Positions 5,213 through 6,827 of a DNA stretch of 6,827 nt are shown here, piece by piece. Position 1 is the first letter of the stretch, and every line of letters starts with the position of its first letter. The notes beneath the pieces were generated by a model. It was given only the letters and a program-made list of their open reading frames with translations. It was not told where the DNA came from and made no database searches. The position numbers were made by a program, and so were the translations under genes. Origin of the DNA: Oscillospiraceae bacterium (GTDB lineage Bacteria; Bacillota; Clostridia; Saccharofermentanales; Saccharofermentanaceae); assembly GCA_902803695.1 (NCBI GenBank), contig CADCQX010000048.1, positions 1-6,827 of the forward strand, written 5' to 3'.

Positions 5213-6827
5213 TTAGGCCTTTTCAACGTTGAAGAATACCTTCTCACCGTTGATAGACCATTCCTTCATATTAGAACCTTCGCCTTCCTTGATCTCGGCA
5301 GCGAGAACTTCAGAAGCGATAAACTCCTTCTTCTTCTCGATGATCTCGGCAAGCTTAGCATTACCGCTATATGATAATACTATTCTGTCGACAACCTCAA
5401 GACCTGTCTCCTTACGCTGAGTCTGGATCTTGGAGATCATCTCTCTTACGAAGCCGTCTTCGATAAGGTCATCTGTAAGAACGATGTTGAGGGATACTGT
5501 GATGCCCTTATCTTCCTGAGTGGAAAGACCTTCAGGCTGGATCGTCTCAACAAGGAAATCTTCCTCGTTCATCTCAAAGTCCTCACCGTCGACAGTGATG
5601 GTTACAGGACCTTCCTTAACCTTAGCTACGATCTCCTTACCGTTAAGGTTAGCGATTACTTCCTTAGCAGCGTTGAGCTTAGGACCGAACTTGCGTCCGC
5701 ATGTACGGAGCTGTGGCTTGAGCTTATAGTCAACGAGCTCGCCGGCATCCTCAAGACACTTGATGGTTCTGACGTTAAGCTCTTCACATACGATCTGTCC
5801 GTACTCTTCATCAAGCTTCTTATCAGCAACAACAAAGATCTCAGACAATGGCTGTCTGTTCTTCATGTTAGCCTGAGCTCTTGCAGCACGGCCGAGAACA
5901 ACGATGTTCTGAACGAGATCCATCTCTTCTTCAAGATTCTTATCGATGAGTTCTTCCTTAACCTCAGGGCAATCACACATATGGATCGACAAAGGTGCAT
6001 CAGGATTAACCGTTCTTACGATATTCTGATAGATAGACTCGGAGATGAACGGAACGAACGGAGCGATAAGTCTTGTGAACTCATCAAGAACCGTGTAAAG
6101 GGTCATGAATGCATCGACCTTATCCTTTGTCATCTCGCCGCCCCAATATCTCTCACGGCCTCTTCTTACGTACCAGTTGGAAAGCTCATCTGTGAAATCC
6201 TGAATGAGTCTTGCAGCTGTTGTGATGTCGTAACCTGCCATCTCTTCATTAACATTCTTGATGAGAGTGTTAAGTCTGGAAAGTACCCATCTGTCCATTG
6301 CACAGAGGTTCTCTGTATCAAGAGTGTACTTTGTAGGATCGAAGTTATCGATATCAGCGTACATTACGTAGAATGCATATGTGTTCCAAAGTGTTCCCAT
6401 GAACTTTCTCTGGCCTTCGTTAACTGCAGCATCAGAGAATCTGTTGGAAAGCCATGGTGAGTTAGCACTGTAGAAATACCATCTAGCAGCATCTGCACCC
6501 TGATTAGTGAGGATATCCCAAGGGCTTACAACGTTACCCTTGTGCTTACTCATCTTCTGACCGTTCTCATCCTGAACAAGACCCATAACGATACAGTTCT
6601 TAAACGGAGCTTTTCCGAAAAGAACAGTACTGATAGCGATAAGAGAATAGAACCATCCTCTTGTCTGGTCCAAAGCCTCGGAGATGAAATCACACGGATA
6701 ATGGGACTCAAAGAACTCCTTGTTCTCAAAAGGATAGTGATACTGTGCAAAAGGCATAGCGCCTGAGTCGAACCAGCAGTCGATAACCTCTGTAACTCTT
6801 GTCATTACGCCGCCGCACTTGGGGCAC
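5213..6827 (-). CDS. ileS: isoleucyl-tRNA synthetase, C-terminal half (5' end off window)
   Basis: Class I synthetase that charges tRNA-Ile, cytosolic and essential. The frame is open to the right edge, so the N-terminal half (HIGH motif and most of the editing domain) lies outside. Numbering from the internal Met encoded at 6805: a zinc-knuckle-like CPKCGG lies just before it, then EVIDCWFDSGAMPFAQ (6-21), DQTRGWFYS (46-54), the KMSKS-type signature QKMSKHKGN (83-91; KMSKH at 6542-6556), the anticodon-binding helical domain (about 170-330, with NWYVRRGRERYW at 210-221), and a C-terminal region (about 340-530) of the long eukaryote-like type. The last residues lack the C-terminal zinc finger seen in E. 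coli-type IleS. These traits indicate the IleS2 type, known to tolerate mupirocin, though the discriminating residues upstream are not in view. Codons are strongly biased to C- and G-ending forms, fitting high expression. Confidence 0.97.
   Translation of the reverse strand, partial: CPKCGGVMTRVTEVIDCWFDSGAMPFAQYHYPFENKEFFESHYPCDFISEALDQTRGWFYSLIAISTVLFGKAPFKNCIVMGLVQDENGQKMSKHKGNVVSPWDILTNQGADAARWYFYSANSPWLSNRFSDAAVNEGQRKFMGTLWNTYAFYVMYADIDNFDPTKYTLDTENLCAMDRWVLSRLNTLIKNVNEEMAGYDITTAARLIQDFTDELSNWYVRRGRERYWGGEMTKDKVDAFMTLYTVLDEFTRLIAPFVPFISESIYQNIVRTVNPDAPLSIHMCDCPEVKEELIDKNLEEEMDLVQNIVVLGRAARAQANMKNRQPLSEIFVVADKKLDEEYGQIVCEELNVRTIKCLEDAGELVDYKLKPQLRTCGRKFGPKLNAAKEVIANLNGKEIVAKVKEGPVTITVDGEDFEMNEEDFLVETIQPEGLSTQEDKGITVSLNIVLTDDLIEDGFVREMISKIQTQRKETGLEVVDRIVLSYSGNAKLAEIIEKKKEFIASEVLAAEIKEGEGSNMKEWSINGEKVFFNVEKA

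Noticed and set aside
5981..6460. 159-codon open frame on the plus strand opposite ileS
   Set aside because: It is antisense to the anticodon-binding domain of IleS, is rich in Cys/Ile/Ser as expected from reverse-reading, and shows no family signature.

Overview
The window is one densely packed, entirely minus-strand gene cluster from what looks like a low-to-mid G+C anaerobic member of the Clostridia (Bacillota). The evidence is the eukaryote-like IleS type, the ScpA/ScpB pair, strong AAGGAGG-type ribosome sites, a clostridial HutP-like protein, and an IspH that appears to continue into a ribosomal protein S1 domain. I cannot assign a genus. No gap between genes exceeds 12 nt, so there is no gene-free stretch, and I found no rRNA, tRNA, CRISPR array, insertion sequence or convincing terminator.

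Transcription runs from the right edge to the left edge. The order is: C-terminal half of ileS (isoleucyl-tRNA synthetase; 5' end off the window), a membrane M50/site-2-protease-like metalloprotease, scpA, scpB (the kleisin and winged-helix partners of the SMC chromosome condensin), an RpiR/MurR-type HTH-SIS regulator, a HutP-like RNA-binding-family protein, cmk (CMP/dCMP kinase), and ispH (HMBPP reductase), which runs off the left edge still open and probably is an IspH-S1 fusion. Junctions are 12 nt, 12 nt, a 1-nt overlap, 12 nt, an 8-nt overlap, 12 nt and 2 nt. All seven visible stop codons are TAA. This fits a single operon with translational coupling.

Functionally it is a growth-linked housekeeping cluster: aminoacylation, chromosome segregation, pyrimidine nucleotide supply, isoprenoid precursor synthesis and probably translation through S1. 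Two likely regulators sit in the middle: an HTH-SIS factor that in its family senses phosphosugars, and a HutP-family protein. HutP is known from Bacillus subtilis as a histidine- and Mg2+-dependent antiterminator, but the version here appears to lack the metal-binding histidines.

I found no clearly new defence, mobile or biosynthetic system. The items most worth a second look are the HutP-like protein and its overlap with the RpiR gene, the IspH-S1 fusion at the edge, a promoter-like sequence inside ispH that could drive the S1 part, and the unusual N-terminal extension of ScpB.
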